Below are positions 11,376-23,246 of a DNA stretch of 64,000 nt, piece after piece. The notes below the pieces were generated by a model. It did not search any database. It was not told the DNA's origin and saw only the letters and a list, made by a program, of their open reading frames with translations. Made by a program: the position numbers and the translations under genes. Position 1 is the first letter of the stretch. Every line of letters begins with the position of its first letter. The DNA comes from Epiperipatus broadwayi. Taxonomy: Eukaryota; Onychophora; Udeonychophora; Euonychophora; Peripatidae. The stretch covers positions 62,001 to 126,000 of the forward strand of contig JAQFVV010001013.1 in NCBI GenBank assembly GCA_028023455.1, given 5' to 3'.

Positions 11376-12549
11376 ATAATAGAACATAGATAGTTTCAAA
11401 TTTGGAAGGGCAAATCAATCAGTAAAAGAAAAATGTATAATGTTGGATTTGCTATAAAATCTAATTTAATAATTTCTATTCTAATTTCTCATTGTATTAG
11501 TGAAATGATATGTGTTCATTTTATTAGTGCATATGATTCAACATTAGATCCGAAAAACACCTAGAACACTTTTATTCCTTACTTACTACAACAATACCAT
11601 CGAAAGATTCATTCTTTTCTTTTTAAAGACATGAATATAAATAGAAGACATTGATCAAAAGTTGTTGAAAATAAGGGTGGTATTGGTGCTGTAAATTCAA
11701 ATGGTCTGTCATTGTTCAATTTTTGCACAATGCATGGATTGACTTAATGAATATTTCTGTTGTATAATCATAAACATATACCTAAAGTCATAGGTTCTTT
11801 TTTCCCCTAAAAAGATTCTATCTTTGATTAACTTTTGACTTAGACAAAACACCGTGATCTTAACAGAGGTGAGTGTAACTGTAAATCACTACAATTATTA
11901 AATTTCTTTAAAGATAAGAGTTCTGATTTGAATAAATCTTCATTCTAAGTCATTAAATTTTCTCACTAATATTATGCTAGAGATGGTAGTGTGATCATAA
12001 ATATATTTGAGCTTAATTAAATTGTATCAGAAAACACAGGATTATAAATTGTTGTGCATGACTTGAATTTACATTACCAAGTTGCTTGTTAATGTAATAC
12101 TGTAGGCTGTTTTATTATTATAACTTTTTTTCTATAACAAATTATTTTTAATATAAAATTGAATGCATAAACATTATATATAATCATAAGCATTAAATGC
12201 ATAAAACTTATATTTACAACATATTTTTATAGGTAGCCATGTGCATGAATATTGCATTAGTAGCTTAATGCATAATTATTAATGTCATTACTAGATCTAT
12301 ATACAATTTTAATCAGTTACAATCATAATAAACTGTAGTCAAAACTGGAGTTTATTATATTTGAAGTTCAATTATGCATAACATAAATGCACGGTACAAT
12401 TTATTGACATCAGGTGGCTTTCGGAATCAAGTCAGTTATTATCACATATCACTTCTGGCATCTGATAGAGAGTCTGACATTATTAATTTTATATGAATTT
12501 GTATTTTCTATTTCATTCTTGTAATATCTATAAAATTTCTTTCTTTCAG

Positions 12550-12695
12550 ATTCTGTATGCAGTTTTATCATTTCCAAAGGCACAACAACAAACACAACTG
12601 AGGCTCCAGTGACTAATGATGGAGGCGCACCAGAAGAAGAGGCCCCTGTCTTACAAAGTAGCTCTTTACTCTGTAAACTCGAGACCAACTTATAA
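12550..12695 (+). CDS. Relaxin/LGR-type GPCR terminal exon: C-tail
   Basis: Acceptor TTTCTTTCAG, then AT completes a GAT codon with the previous exon, so the phase fits exactly. It encodes DSVCSFIISKGTTTNTTEAP, then a Gly/Glu-rich stretch and LLCKLETNL before TAA at 12693-12695. This would be the intracellular tail, rich in Ser/Thr that could be phosphorylated, with an acidic EEE patch and one Cys near the end that could be acylated. The tail itself has no recognised homologue. The evidence is the phase-correct acceptor, the open frame to a stop and the AATAAA that follows. An alternative last exon elsewhere cannot be excluded. Confidence 0.72.
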
Positions 12696-13050
12696 AAAAA
12701 AAACCTACACTTTTTACCTTCTGAGATTAGTCATCAAAAATCATTAGTTTCCATTAGTCCCAAACTCAATGCATATACCAAAAAACCCTACTCTATTGAG
12801 TGCCAATGAAGACCATTCCTCCATTATGCTAATTGTCAATGCTATCATCAGATATCAAACAGTGCTTTGGAATTCTTGAACTATAATTTAGCTTGTTTTC
12901 TGTAATTTCATCAATTTCATTTGTAAATAATCATTACACTGAACTAATGTAAAAAAATCAAATATTTTAATACCTTTATAATTTTAAAATAGTTTAAAAA
13001 TTATTTAATAATGTTTATTATTACTTGATGATGTAATATGTAAATAATTC

Positions 13051-13056
13051 AATAAA
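13051..13056 (+). promoter_or_regulatory. Candidate poly(A) signal of the receptor gene
   Basis: AATAAA about 355 bases past the receptor stop codon, following AT-rich sequence with the look of a 3' UTR. Several near-variants lie close by, so the exact site is uncertain. Confidence 0.4.
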
Positions 13057-15332
13057 CAAAAACACTAAAATATAAATGTTTTGATGGTAATAACTATATT
13101 ATTATTTTTAAAAATTTTGTTTATACTATAATTTTGATTTATATATGTGTATTACACATATAAATGTTATGTTGAAAAGTACTATATACTTGCTATTCAA
13201 TAAGTAATACGTATCCTATTCTAATCAATGATGACATTAACTATATGCTATATGTTTAAACACGAGGGAAACGTGAAACAAAATATGGCATAACTCACAG
13301 CTCCACTGTATATAAAAAAATGTTATAAAAGAAAGCTTTTATTTAACTTGAGAAGTAATGCAAGTGAGTAAATTTACGGACAACCGATACGTTTATTTCA
13401 AGTAGCATATAACAACCATAATTGCGACCCAAGAAAAAAATTATTTTTTTATTAATGCATTATTCATCCAATTAAATAAACGCCATTTTTTTAAACGATA
13501 TTTATATTATTTAGTGTTATTCCAGATTAGATGGGAACTTCATAATGATATATAGATGATTTTAAAAAACTGTCAGAGCTGGTTTGTTTTCTCTCTGGAT
13601 TTTTGAGGAATATAGAGAAGTGGAAATCATCAGCACATTGTTTCTGATGATGTTAACAAATAACAGTTTTTTTTATATAAATTTATGTATTTATATTGCT
13701 ATGCAAGTTAGTGGAAAATTCTCTAAAGAGGGAACTCCTGATGTAATAAATAATAAAAGATTATTAAATTCGAAATAGCATTAAATCTGTCTCAAGATTT
13801 AGATCAATGCTTAAAACAAATTAGAATTTTTTCAGAAAACTGAAATGTTTTTTCATTTGCTGAGAATATAAAATAAAATTTCAACTTAATAAGTCATCAT
13901 CAGACTTTAAAATTTCAAAGACTGAGAATGGCTGTTCAGTATGGTCGAAATGTTCTAATATATGTATAAGGAAAAAATATTTTTTATTTTTCAAGTAACA
14001 GCACAGTCATTTGATTGCACATCCAATATTAATTTTAAAAAAACAGCTTTAGCTGGAAGATTAAAAAAGAAAGGAATATTTTAAAAACTCTTACCAATTG
14101 GGAGATGATCGTGTATTGCCCAAAATTCAATACTGGTGAAGGGGCATTCACCCTGAAGTAAGAGCTATATTTTATCTTTTTGCTTCTCAGAGATGAGATA
14201 TATCTTATAGAGCTTAATTTTTTACTCCCAAAAAACATAATTGCTATATCATCCCAAGGATCCCATCTCGTTATATCAGAAGGTGGAGAATGTTTGGAGT
14301 TCTAATATCGTTAGTAAATAAAAAAATACTAAGTAATTGAATTATTTGTCTTTTTTATTAAAAATTGTTAGTAAAAAAAATACATACACTTTTTTTTTTC
14401 AGTTTTTAATATATATATATTATAAACAGCTGGAGACATTTTTAATTAAATCAATAAAAAAATATATCAATAAAAATTTAATCGAAACAGTCAACAACCT
14501 CAATTCATTCCTTCTTAGAAATTTAAAAATAATGTTCTCAAATAAACATTAGATATTTATTAGAAAAATCCGATGCTGATTATTAATAAAACTCAAACTG
14601 TTTCCTCTTTAAAAATGACGTCATGATTACATACAGGGAAATCATTTTTTTTACAAAAAATATATTCCATTTCATTCTTTATAAAAATATATTTCTATTT
14701 CTTAAAAACAAAATTTATAAAAAGATATTTTGAGTTTTTATAAAAAATCCACATGTAAGTCGTCTGTCTTGAGGAACAATCCTTGTTAATCTAGAAATAT
14801 ATATATATATATTAGGACCATGTACTATTTAATGATTACACTAATAAGTGAATGACATTTGCAATAGCAAAATAGTTTACTTCCATATTAGACCTGCTGA
14901 CCATGTTTGTGATGACAGAATATCATACCTTTCAACAGTGGGGGGGAGATTTGTAACAGCAGACTGCCATATTAAAAAGTCAAATTTTTAACAATACGCA
15001 AAGTATAAATTTGTACGCCAAAGCAATTAAACACATTACGATACTAAATAAAAACAGTACTTGTGATTTTTCAATACAGCATTTTGTCACAAACCCTCTG
15101 CCATTGCAAACACCACTACCCCACTGGAGAAAGGTATGGCATTCTGCTGTTGCAGATTATAGAAGCAGGGCTAATATATAACTACCCAAAATAGCATGTA
15201 TGCTTGACTTAAAACCAATGTTCAGACAGTTTATGATGAATTCTCTGTTAGGAATGTTTGAACACTGACTTCTACACAAAATGACAGTCGATTAGTAAAT
15301 ATTTGTAAGACCAATAGTCATAGCCCTGCTTG

Positions 15333-15460
15333 ATTTGGCACAATGGGTAGAGTAGCATACATTGAAGCTGAAGGTCCATAGATTGTGTTCCTATTCTGTC
15401 ACTTCAGTGCTCAAACTTCTTATGAACTCCCAAACAATAAACCATTTGATTATACAGATG
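15333..15460 (+). repeat. tRNA-derived SINE, CATTTGATT-tail family
   Basis: The head contains TGGCACAATGGGTAGAGTAG, like a tRNA D-arm/box A, and a degraded box B (GTGTTCCTATTCTG). A short body follows, ending in AACAATAAACCATTTGATTA. The same tail word recurs at several other sites in the window (44.9, 45.1, 49.8, 50.4 and 59.7 kb), which marks a family. Ends are approximate. Confidence 0.6.
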
Positions 15461-16089
15461 ATGATAAATACATCAAGCAAAACTTGCTTATATAAAATAC
15501 ACTTGTACATTCGGTATGTATTACAATTTGTTAGCAGATTGTCCACTCAGTTTAACATTGTACAACATTTACACATCTGAGATGTTGGAATACAGGTTTT
15601 CCAAAGTGTACAATTCTAGATCAAATTGAAATTTTTCATTACTCCAACATAAAGGGCGATACTCAGAAAAATGTTTTTAATCGATCAGTGGGTGTACAAT
15701 TATTTTGAAACTGCAACTCAAAAATCGTTTGATTATTTTTAAGATTGCATTAGTAGATAGTAATCCCTTTAAAGTTTCTTGTAATTTTTGTTTAAAACTA
15801 TTGTCATCATAATTCAATAAAATCATCAAATAAATGTTGTAAGGAATAATGCTAAAGCAATAATAGGAGCTATTTCAAAGATTTGAATTGCCCAAAGTTA
15901 AAAGTGCCCTTGTTGTTGTACGAATAGCAAAGTGAGCAGGAGATGCTTAGGGCAAGGTAACATCCATGCTTTAATACTACCAAAGAAATCCAGTTTTAAA
16001 AAAATAAGACAATTGATTTGCTACTTAGGGAATTATCGGATGTTCCAGAAATAATAACTTGAATTTTAATCCAGGAATTCCAGTTTTCA

Positions 16090-16260
16090 AATGACTTGCT
16101 TTACTCTTTGATTACACACACAGGCTAAACTAGTCATATGGCATTTGATCATCAGAATTTGACAAGTTGAACCTTGGTACAAGAACCTTTAGCTCTTCAA
16201 TCTATCCTTCGTCCATTGTGCTATATCAAGCAGAGCTTTTACATTTGTCATATTAACTAC
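16090..16260 (-). repeat. tRNA-derived SINE, opposite orientation
   Basis: On the minus strand CTGCTTGATATAGCACAATG matches the CTGCTTGATTTGGCACAATG head at about 15.33 kb. It is followed by a box-B-like GGTTCAACTTGTCAA and a body reaching GATCAAATGCC. It lies less than 1 kb from the plus-strand copy. Ends are approximate. Confidence 0.5.
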
Positions 16261-16770
16261 TGCAATAAATAATAAACTAATTACAGTTTCAGTATTAATA
16301 AAAAATATTTACTGAAACTTCACAAGAAAATAAAGTATACCTAATAAAATAAAAATTAAGAAGGCAACTTTAATAAATAGAACTAGGATATCATTAATTA
16401 GTAGCCAATGTGCTAATGTAAACATTTTGCAATCTTGGGATATAACATGATGATGTCTAGTCTACTAAATTTAAATGGTTTTCAGTTGAAAACAGTTACG
16501 AAATTAACTGAAAGTACTTTTATAGTTTATTATAGTTATTTATAAAATATATTTTCAGTGTTATAATTCATCTTTATCACAATTTCATTAATATATATAT
16601 AATAAATAAATAAATGTCAGTGCAAGTGAACTAAAATATATTTTTTATTCAGCTAAACTAAAATAAATGAAAAGTAAAACTGTATTTGCAAATATATTAA
16701 AATAATTCATTATGAATTTGCTTACAAATAATTCTGAGTAACAACATATTTGAACAAGAAAGTACTATAT

Positions 16771-17232
16771 CAGGAGTGGGCAAATAGCAACCCGAGGGTC
16801 ACATTTGACCCGCTAAGAGTTTTTATGTGGCCCGCCAAGACAATCAGAAAAATCTGCCTTGAACTGAGATTTTTTTCCCGTATGTGACCGAAGATTCATC
16901 TCTTAATTTTCCATTAGGATGGCCACATTAATATACATGTGCAGTGTAGATATGATGTGCAGTGCTTTTCCAGTTGATCTGGTCAATTTCAATTTTGTCT
17001 TTGCATTAGCAAATATATACATTTCCAACTTTAGTGAAACCATGAACCTTCTGAAAAAATTTAAAATCGGTGATGAATGTCATGTTTTATGAAGAATGGA
17101 CAAACAAATATTTATTTGGTAATACAGGGAATAAAGCAGTATGTTTATAGGGTCATGAAAAAAAGATGCAGCCCTCCGCTAATCTTTGCTTCCACAAAGT
17201 GGCCCCTGAGCCAAAACAATTGCCCACTCCTG
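16771..17232 (+). mobile_element. Non-autonomous hAT element with transposase relic
   Basis: The ends CAGGAGTGGGCAA and TTGCCCACTCCTG are perfect 13-bp inverted repeats, flanked by a perfect 8-bp duplication TACTATAT (16763-16770 and 17233-17240). The interior is an internally deleted autonomous element. Around 17040-17165, in broken frames, it reads MNLLKKFKIGDEC then TNKYLFGNTGNKAVCL. That resembles the N-terminal CxxC-type segment of hAT transposases annotated as general transcription factor II-I repeat or EPM2AIP1-like proteins. Subterminal 'GGCCCGCC' and 'AAAGTGGCCCC' are also typical of this hAT group. Confidence 0.9.
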
Positions 17233-18128
17233 TACTATATAATTATAATCCTAAATGTTACATATTTAAGCGGTAATAAGTTATTTACATGCTGTTGAAA
17301 TTAGAAATAAAAATATTAAACAAAGAGAGGAATAATGATAATAAAAATTTTAAAAATGCAGAAAATAAGCTATTTTATTAATTAAGGGATTAATTTACTT
17401 AATAGGCAAGAAGTTAACATGAAAGTTTATAAATGTGAAATAGTGCATTATGGAAGTTAATATATTTATCTTAATACTGAAAGTAGCTGAAAAAAATTTC
17501 TTTGAAGTAATCAAAAGCATTCTTCTGGAATTTACTATTTAATGTTTAAGAACTAAATTGACCACTTAAACCAATACCAGTCTACAAGATTGAAACAAAT
17601 TCTGTTGCAAATATACACAATTATTAAATCAACTTACTTTACTTTCTCAAGATACTGATGCACTGCAGGGAAAATTTGGATAAGCGATTTTAAATTTTAA
17701 TGTTGTATTCACACCCTCTGGTGAATATAATTTTACTATAGTTTACATATTTTGCTGCATAGATATATAATATCAAAAACCAAACTAGTCGATATAATAA
17801 GAAATTACACCGATTCAGAATTTAAAAACTTGCCAAAATTAAAATCTAATTTGATATAATTTGTTTACATATATATATATACACGCACACATACATATAA
17901 TTAAAATAATAAATTATAATGGTGAGAATATATTTATAAAATCTATAACAAACCACAGAAGTACTTGTAGTCAATTTTCTAACCTTTATCAACTAAAACC
18001 AATTAAATTAAAATATAGCGGAAGTAAACGTCAGCAAGCCATATCCCAAGATTCTTGAATTTAATGTTAACAAATTGTCGATTAACTGTTAGACTTTCTA
18101 TTTATAAAATTTCTTCTTTAATTTTTCT

Positions 18129-18134
18129 TTTATT
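18129..18134 (-). promoter_or_regulatory. Candidate poly(A) signal of the GM2A-like gene
   Basis: AATAAA on the minus strand about 250 bases beyond the GM2A-like stop codon. It is the first clear hexamer in a plausible place. Others may exist in this AT-rich stretch. Confidence 0.4.
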
Positions 18135-18382
18135 ATGGTTTCTCTCCTCATGAATAATCTTTATATTTTCAAGATCAAAATTGAAAGTAAAGTCACAATT
18201 TTTTTCGTGATCAAAGAAAACTGAAGCTGTTATGCAGTTGATGCTCTTTTAACCTTTTTTCAAGACATCTAGATTCACGAGTAGGAAACCATGCACACAC
18301 ACACTATTAAGCTCATTCTATTTTTGATTTTTTACACACATAAAACTACCAACACTCATCAAGTAATAATTATCTTACCATT

Positions 18383-18535
18383 TCAAGACGAAATTACGAA
18401 ATCAAAATTATAGCAACCAACTTCTGTGCCGAGATGATTCAGTTTTATATGAACACTGTAATGGCCATCAATAAGAGCATGTGGGACATCTTTTGGATCT
18501 ATATAAATGCTTGAAGGTGGTAAGGAATAAGTGTT
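18383..18535 (-). CDS. GM2A: GM2 activator-like, terminal exon
   Basis: Acceptor TTTTTCCAG then a phase-0 frame NTYSLPPSSIYIDPKDVPHA ... DGHYSVHIKLNHLGTEVGCY ... FVISS and TGA (18383-18385). Human GM2A ends in the same way: TYSLP, a variable loop, GxYRI, then a late Cys (here GC) followed by a short hydrophobic C-terminus. The single Cys is the eighth of the fold and should pair with the Cys in the FSWKNC motif of the exon at 34.7 kb. It is too short to stand out as a plain reading frame; it was found by phase and homology. Confidence 0.9.
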   Translation of the reverse strand, partial: NTYSLPPSSIYIDPKDVPHALIDGHYSVHIKLNHLGTEVGCYNFDFVISS

Positions 18536-19297
18536 CTGGAAAAAAAAAAAACAAATACCTAAAATAATTTAGCTTTAAAATAAAATTGCTAAATTAAAAT
18601 AAATTTATCACTTTCAGTGCTTGAATATTACACAATCTGCCAAGCATTTAATTATTGATTTCTAAAACCTTTATCACCATCTTAATTTTTAGCTATTATT
18701 GAGCTGCTTCAGGATAAAGGTTTCTTCCAAGTTTAATCCAGTTTCTCCCAATCTCTAGCCCCTCTTTTTCACATCATCCCAGCACTCACCTTTATTTCAT
18801 CTTGCCATCTAACATGTGGTCTCTTTTTAAGTCTTACAATTTCTGGGAATCCAGTTTAAGATGTCAACTGCTCATCTATTATTATCTCTTATAAGTAGTA
18901 GGTCCAACTTAGCTGTGCTTCAATTTCTTAATTCTTTCAATGATTTCAGTAATACCTGCTTGTTCTATTATATATTTTGCTGCTGATCCCTTCTTGTTAT
19001 TCCTAGCATACATCTCTCCATACTTTGTGGAGTAACCATAAGTCTCTGCATTGTTTTTCTATTACGTGTCCAAGTCTCACATTCATAAGAAAGAACTGAT
19101 AAAACATTTATTAAAAATCTTTCTTTTCAAACACGTAGGCATATTGTCTTTTAATATTGAACTTTTTTTGTCAAAAGCATTTCCAAGTTTAATTCTATGA
19201 TTAATTTCATCCATTATGAATCTGACCAAGGTATTTGTAGTTGCTAATTTCTTCCAATTCATCATTATCAATCTTTATTACCTTCTTTTGACAAAGA

Positions 19298-19440
19298 CCA
19301 CAAGCCAGAAACTCGTCTGGGGATATTGGATGAGTAGACATTAGATGGGGATTTTATGCACAAACTTTCTGGCATTCATTGATTACTCTAGCTTGCTGTA
19401 TGTGACAATACGTATAGTGAGTTTTGCCTGTTTTAAAATC
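19298..19440 (-). mobile_element. Half-copy of the GCAAAACTCTC MITE inside the RTE copy
   Basis: The sequence from CCACAAGCCAGAAACTCGTC through GGATATTGGATGAGTAGAC to GAGTTTTGCCTGTTTT is the reverse complement of the left half of the MITE at 21486-21779. It interrupts RTE sequence that is continuous in the 60.5 kb copy (between 'AATCAATCTTTATT' and 'TTTAGTCCTACTTT'). Confidence 0.7.
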
Positions 19441-20213
19441 CTTTGAACATTCATCTTTTATGGCATTTACCTTTGGTCCTACTTTCATCTGATAACTTAT
19501 AATATTTCCTGAACACTCATTCGCAATAACAATTACATCATCTACAAAATCTAGATGACCAAAGTAATCTATCAACTTTTATTTGCTTAGCTTCCCATTT
19601 TAATCCACAAAGTAATTCTAGCAAAACTTTTGTAACAATTTGGAAATATGGAGTCATCCTGTCTTATAACCTTCTCTATGATAATCTTCATAGTATCATT
19701 ATGTAATCTAATCATTGCTGTTGCATTTTTATAAATATTCTTCAGAAAATGACAATATCCTGGGTCTAAACTTTGATAATCTAATGCTTTAATCCCTAAA
19801 GAAATGCTAATAGAATCAAATGCCTTTCTTATGTATAACTTTTCTTAATACATGAATGTGATCCATTGTACTAAAACTACTTTTAAATTCAATTTCTTTT
19901 TTTGATTGGTTAAAATCTAACACTTACTGAAGATGAATTGTAACTATTGTGGTAAAATTAGTATAGAATTGATAAAAGATTGATAGGTCTGTAATTTCTT
20001 TTCTAATGTCTTCTTTACCATTTTTTTTAAATATTAATACTGCATTCTTCCAATCATCTGGTACATCTTTATCATTTAGACATTTGATATATATAATTTT
20101 GCGAATAATTTTTCTATTTCTTTACCTGCTTTTTTAAAGATACGAATAATAATTCCATTATTATCTGGAGTTTTTACCTTTTTCACAAATTTAATTACAA
20201 GTCTTAATTTTTT

Positions 20214-20325
20214 TTGTCAAGTGTTGGTGGTCGAGTGGTCAGCACAGCCGCCTTACAAGCAGTTGTCCCGGGTTTGCGGGTTCCTTTCCCGGCCCATGCT
20301 CTGACTCATGACAAAAAGAAAAAAA
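20214..20325 (+). repeat. tRNA-derived SINE with 15-bp target duplication
   Basis: A tRNA-like head has TGGTGGTCGAGTGGTCAGC (D-arm/box A) and GGGTTCCTTTCCCGGCCC (box B region), followed by an A-rich tail (ACAAAAAGAAAAAAAAA). It is flanked by a perfect 15-bp duplication AAGTCTTAATTTTTT at 20199-20213 and 20326-20340, and it interrupts the RTE copy. The direct repeat and A-rich tail indicate LINE-assisted retrotransposition. A second related copy is at 56.03 kb. Confidence 0.9.
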
Positions 20326-21485
20326 AAGTCTTAATTTTTTATTTAAAATCCTACAATTCAGAAGATATAGTAATTGTATGGAATATTTTTTCTTGTTCTT
20401 TATTGCTATATTTTTTTTTTTTATAGAATTCTTCCACACATTTCATGATGCCATCTCTCTTTTTAGTAATAGTTCCATCATTTCTTCTTACTGCAGAAAC
20501 AAATTTCCTACTAATACTAGAATGTTGCTTTACCCTTTGGATACTTTTATTTTCTTCTATAGCTTTCCATCCTAATTCACAATTATATTTTCTTATATCA
20601 GTATTAAATCATTTTGTATCATTTTAAAAAATTCTAGATATCCAATCGTTCTCAATAGATCATTTTTATATTTGTTCTTTTCTTCATAAATTCTCTAGTC
20701 TCAGTAGAAATTTCACTGGTCAATTGCTGCTTTTTTCTACCAGCTATCTTTGTTGCAGTTTTTAAAAGTGTATCTGTTCTCTTCCTGTTGATTTCATTCA
20801 AATCTGAATCATGTTCAAAATCTGTTAATATTTGAAAATGATTTGCAAGTTTTAATTTAAATTCATTGGAATGTTTCTCAAGATTAAAAATATCAACTGA
20901 GAATATTGTTTTCACTCTTTAGTTTTGCAATAACATATTTTACATCTCACTAAATGCTAATAACTTCCTGTGTTGAATTTATTAAGAACATTACAATCAT
21001 GAAATACATATTTTTTGTTAGTCAAAATATAATCATCCAATTCTGCTGTACTTTCATGTGGCTTTTCCAAGAACCATTTCCAGTTAACATTTTTCTCAAA
21101 GAAAGAATTCAATAATATAGTTTTTATTTTTCTGTGAAATTTCATAAATCTGTGTTCTCTCTATTTCTGTCACCATATCAAATTTACCACATAAGTTTCA
21201 TCTCTCTATTGCTTACCAATTCTAGCATTGAAGTCTTTCAATACAATTTTAAAATATTGTTTGATCTGATGAAAAACCTTTTATATATCCATATAAAAAT
21301 CATCTACTTCTACATCAAAATGAGAACTTGTTTGCGCATAAAATCTTCCATTAAGTAAAAAAAATAATCTTGCCATTTTGTCTGATACATCATCAATCTT
21401 CATAATGTTGTTCATGCTTTCAATATTTGCCCATACATGTCCACTTTTTGAATTAATGATCTCTTCACCTTTTCTTCCAATTTAA

Positions 21486-21779
21486 AACAGGCAAAACTCT
21501 CTATATGTATTGCCGCTCAGTGCAAGCCAGAGTAATCAATGGATGCCAGAAAGCTTGTGCATAAAATCCCTTATCTAGTGCCTATTCATCCAATATCCGC
21601 AGACTAGTTTCTGGCTTGTGGCCTTCATCAGTGAGGAGCCTTGGATCTGAGAGCACTGTACCTAGATTTTAGGATCTAATGCAACCCTCAAGCAGCCACC
21701 TTTTATCTCTACTGAACTACAAAACTATGAGACTTAAATTGAAAACACTGTAGTATATGTATAGAGAGTTTTGCCTGTT
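21486..21779. mobile_element. MITE with GCAAAACTCTC terminal inverted repeats
   Basis: The termini AACAGGCAAAACTCTCTATA and its complement TATAGAGAGTTTTGCCTGTT are perfect inverted repeats, flanked on both sides by TTAA (21482-21485 and 21780-21783). The interior has CAAGCCAGAGTAATCAATGG, CCTTGGATCTGAGAGCACTG and AGGATCTAATGCAACCCTC, and no coding capacity. Related copies lie at 62102-62463, about 28045-28385 and 19298-19440. TTAA flanks suggest piggyBac-like mobilisation, but the 62.1 kb copy has AGTA/TACT instead, so the superfamily is open. Confidence 0.8.
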
Positions 21780-23246
21780 TTAATAACAGTTAAGAGCAAG
21801 CATAAGAAATAACGATCATGTGATGTTTATTGGCTTCTTCCAATTTCACAAAGTCCATCAATGTCTCACTTAATATTAGCATTTCTTTTTCAAATTCTTG
21901 CAATATTCCCTTCACTTGAAAATGATCTGTAGTTGTAAATACCTAAATAAAAAATCCATCATTGAATGGCAGCCTGGGTCAACAAACAGAACATACTTAG
22001 CATTCTCTGCCTTTGACTACTAGCCCCTCACTATCATGGCTGGTAACTTTACCACCTTCTGTTATATAGTTTTGTCTGTCATGATTATATATCTATTTTA
22101 AAAAAAGCTTCAGTTTAGAACTATTAAACAACTAAGAAAATATACCATGGTATTTCTTGAACTTAAACTCAGAGGTAAAAAGTCAATAAATTGCAGAACT
22201 GGCTGCCATATGTTGGTGAGAAGCCATTCATGATCATATATTATATGAATAATCTGTTTTGAACGTTGTTTAAGAAAAGATTATTCTGTAATAATTATAG
22301 AAAATTTGCTCTAGCTGAGCTCACTTTAGGCCATTAAATTCGGAATCATGGTACTCATAAACAGCAGGAGGGATGTAATATTTAAATGGAATTCCAATTT
22401 ATGTAAATTGATGATTTAAATATTCCACGTTTTAGACAGTTGCATGCTTAGTTTCATTTTGCTCGATTGCATGGAAATTGTTAGAGATATACCATGCCTC
22501 TTTTACCTTTCATTTTTTGTCAACACATTCACTACATACAATGTTGGAATTCCATTCAATTACTACACACCTCTGCCAGGGTCAATGCATGCAGGTTGTG
22601 TAGGGCATAAAGGCACTTCATTACTGGGTGCCAAGTCACCAAGACAAATAATAAAATTTATATATTGTTTACATTTTCAAATCATTTTAATATTAGAAAT
22701 ACATTCTGAATGTAAATATTTTTTATGTGAATATAAAAGAAATACTTCTTTATTTAAACTTATTTGTGTCAATTACCCAGGCTTCTTCTAATTTCTAGGC
22801 ATGAGCTCAAAATATATTACATATATACTCATTACTATGCTAAACTGAAAGACAAATAATTAATAAAACTTATATGTAAATGTTTAGATTTCTGAATCAC
22901 TTTATTCTAAAAACACATTCTGATTGTAAATACTTATCATTTAAGCATAACAGGAATATTTCTTTAATTAATCTTATTGTGGAAGTTGCTCCAGCCTCAA
23001 AATATAGTTCATATATCCTCTACTATTGCTCAAAACTGAACAGGCAATAAAATTTATATGTAAATAAAAATGATTAGATTTCCCAATCATTTTTCTTTAA
23101 ATCTCTTAATTTATATAAAAAGTAATATATTATTAATAATTTATTTAAAAATAAAATTTTAAAAATATTGCCTCATAATTACAGTAATTTTGTATACTGT
23201 ATAGTGAAATCATCTTTATCAATAATATTTTACAAGATTTAAATAT

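Larger units (their letters stand above)
6527..12549 (+). other. Last receptor intron, enlarged by a hAT transposon
   Basis: Phase 1 intron with donor GTCAGT and acceptor TTCTTTCAG. More than half of its 6.0 kb is the hAT element 7757-11375, inserted opposite to the gene. Without it the intron would be about 2.4 kb. A TATATA run near 6685 and an eight-C run with a CT repeat near 7143 are the only other notable tracts. Confidence 0.8.
13057..18128. other. Convergent intergenic region
   Basis: Lies between the 3' ends of the receptor (+) and the GM2A-like gene (-). It contains two tRNA-derived SINE copies (about 15.3 and 16.1-16.3 kb), a 462-bp hAT derivative (16771-17232), a loose inverted repeat around 14925-15145 (ATACCTTTC..CAGTGGGG against its complement), and an ATATAT run with CACACA near 17868. 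No coding exon was recognised. Confidence 0.6.
18671..21960 (-). mobile_element. RTE-type LINE, nearly full length, decayed
   Basis: Read on the minus strand: endonuclease N-terminal region about 21.96-21.79 kb (weak), endonuclease end at 21145-20957 with TAELDDYILTNKKYVFHDCN and VLNKFNTGS, then a linker (20915-20652: NRKRTDTLLKTATKIAGRKK). RT sequence follows in broken frames to about 19.2 kb. The C-terminal region, homologous to the WAGHIARR..WMDEIRK region of the 59.9 kb copy, ends near 18.7 kb. Many stops and frameshifts make it inactive. It is interrupted by half a MITE (19298-19440), a SINE (20214-20325) and a complete MITE (21486-21779), so it predates all three. Confidence 0.85.

Noticed and set aside
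14925-15145. Loose inverted repeat around ATACCTTTC..CAGTGGGG
   Set aside because: Only short matching blocks with a changing order; too weak to define an element.
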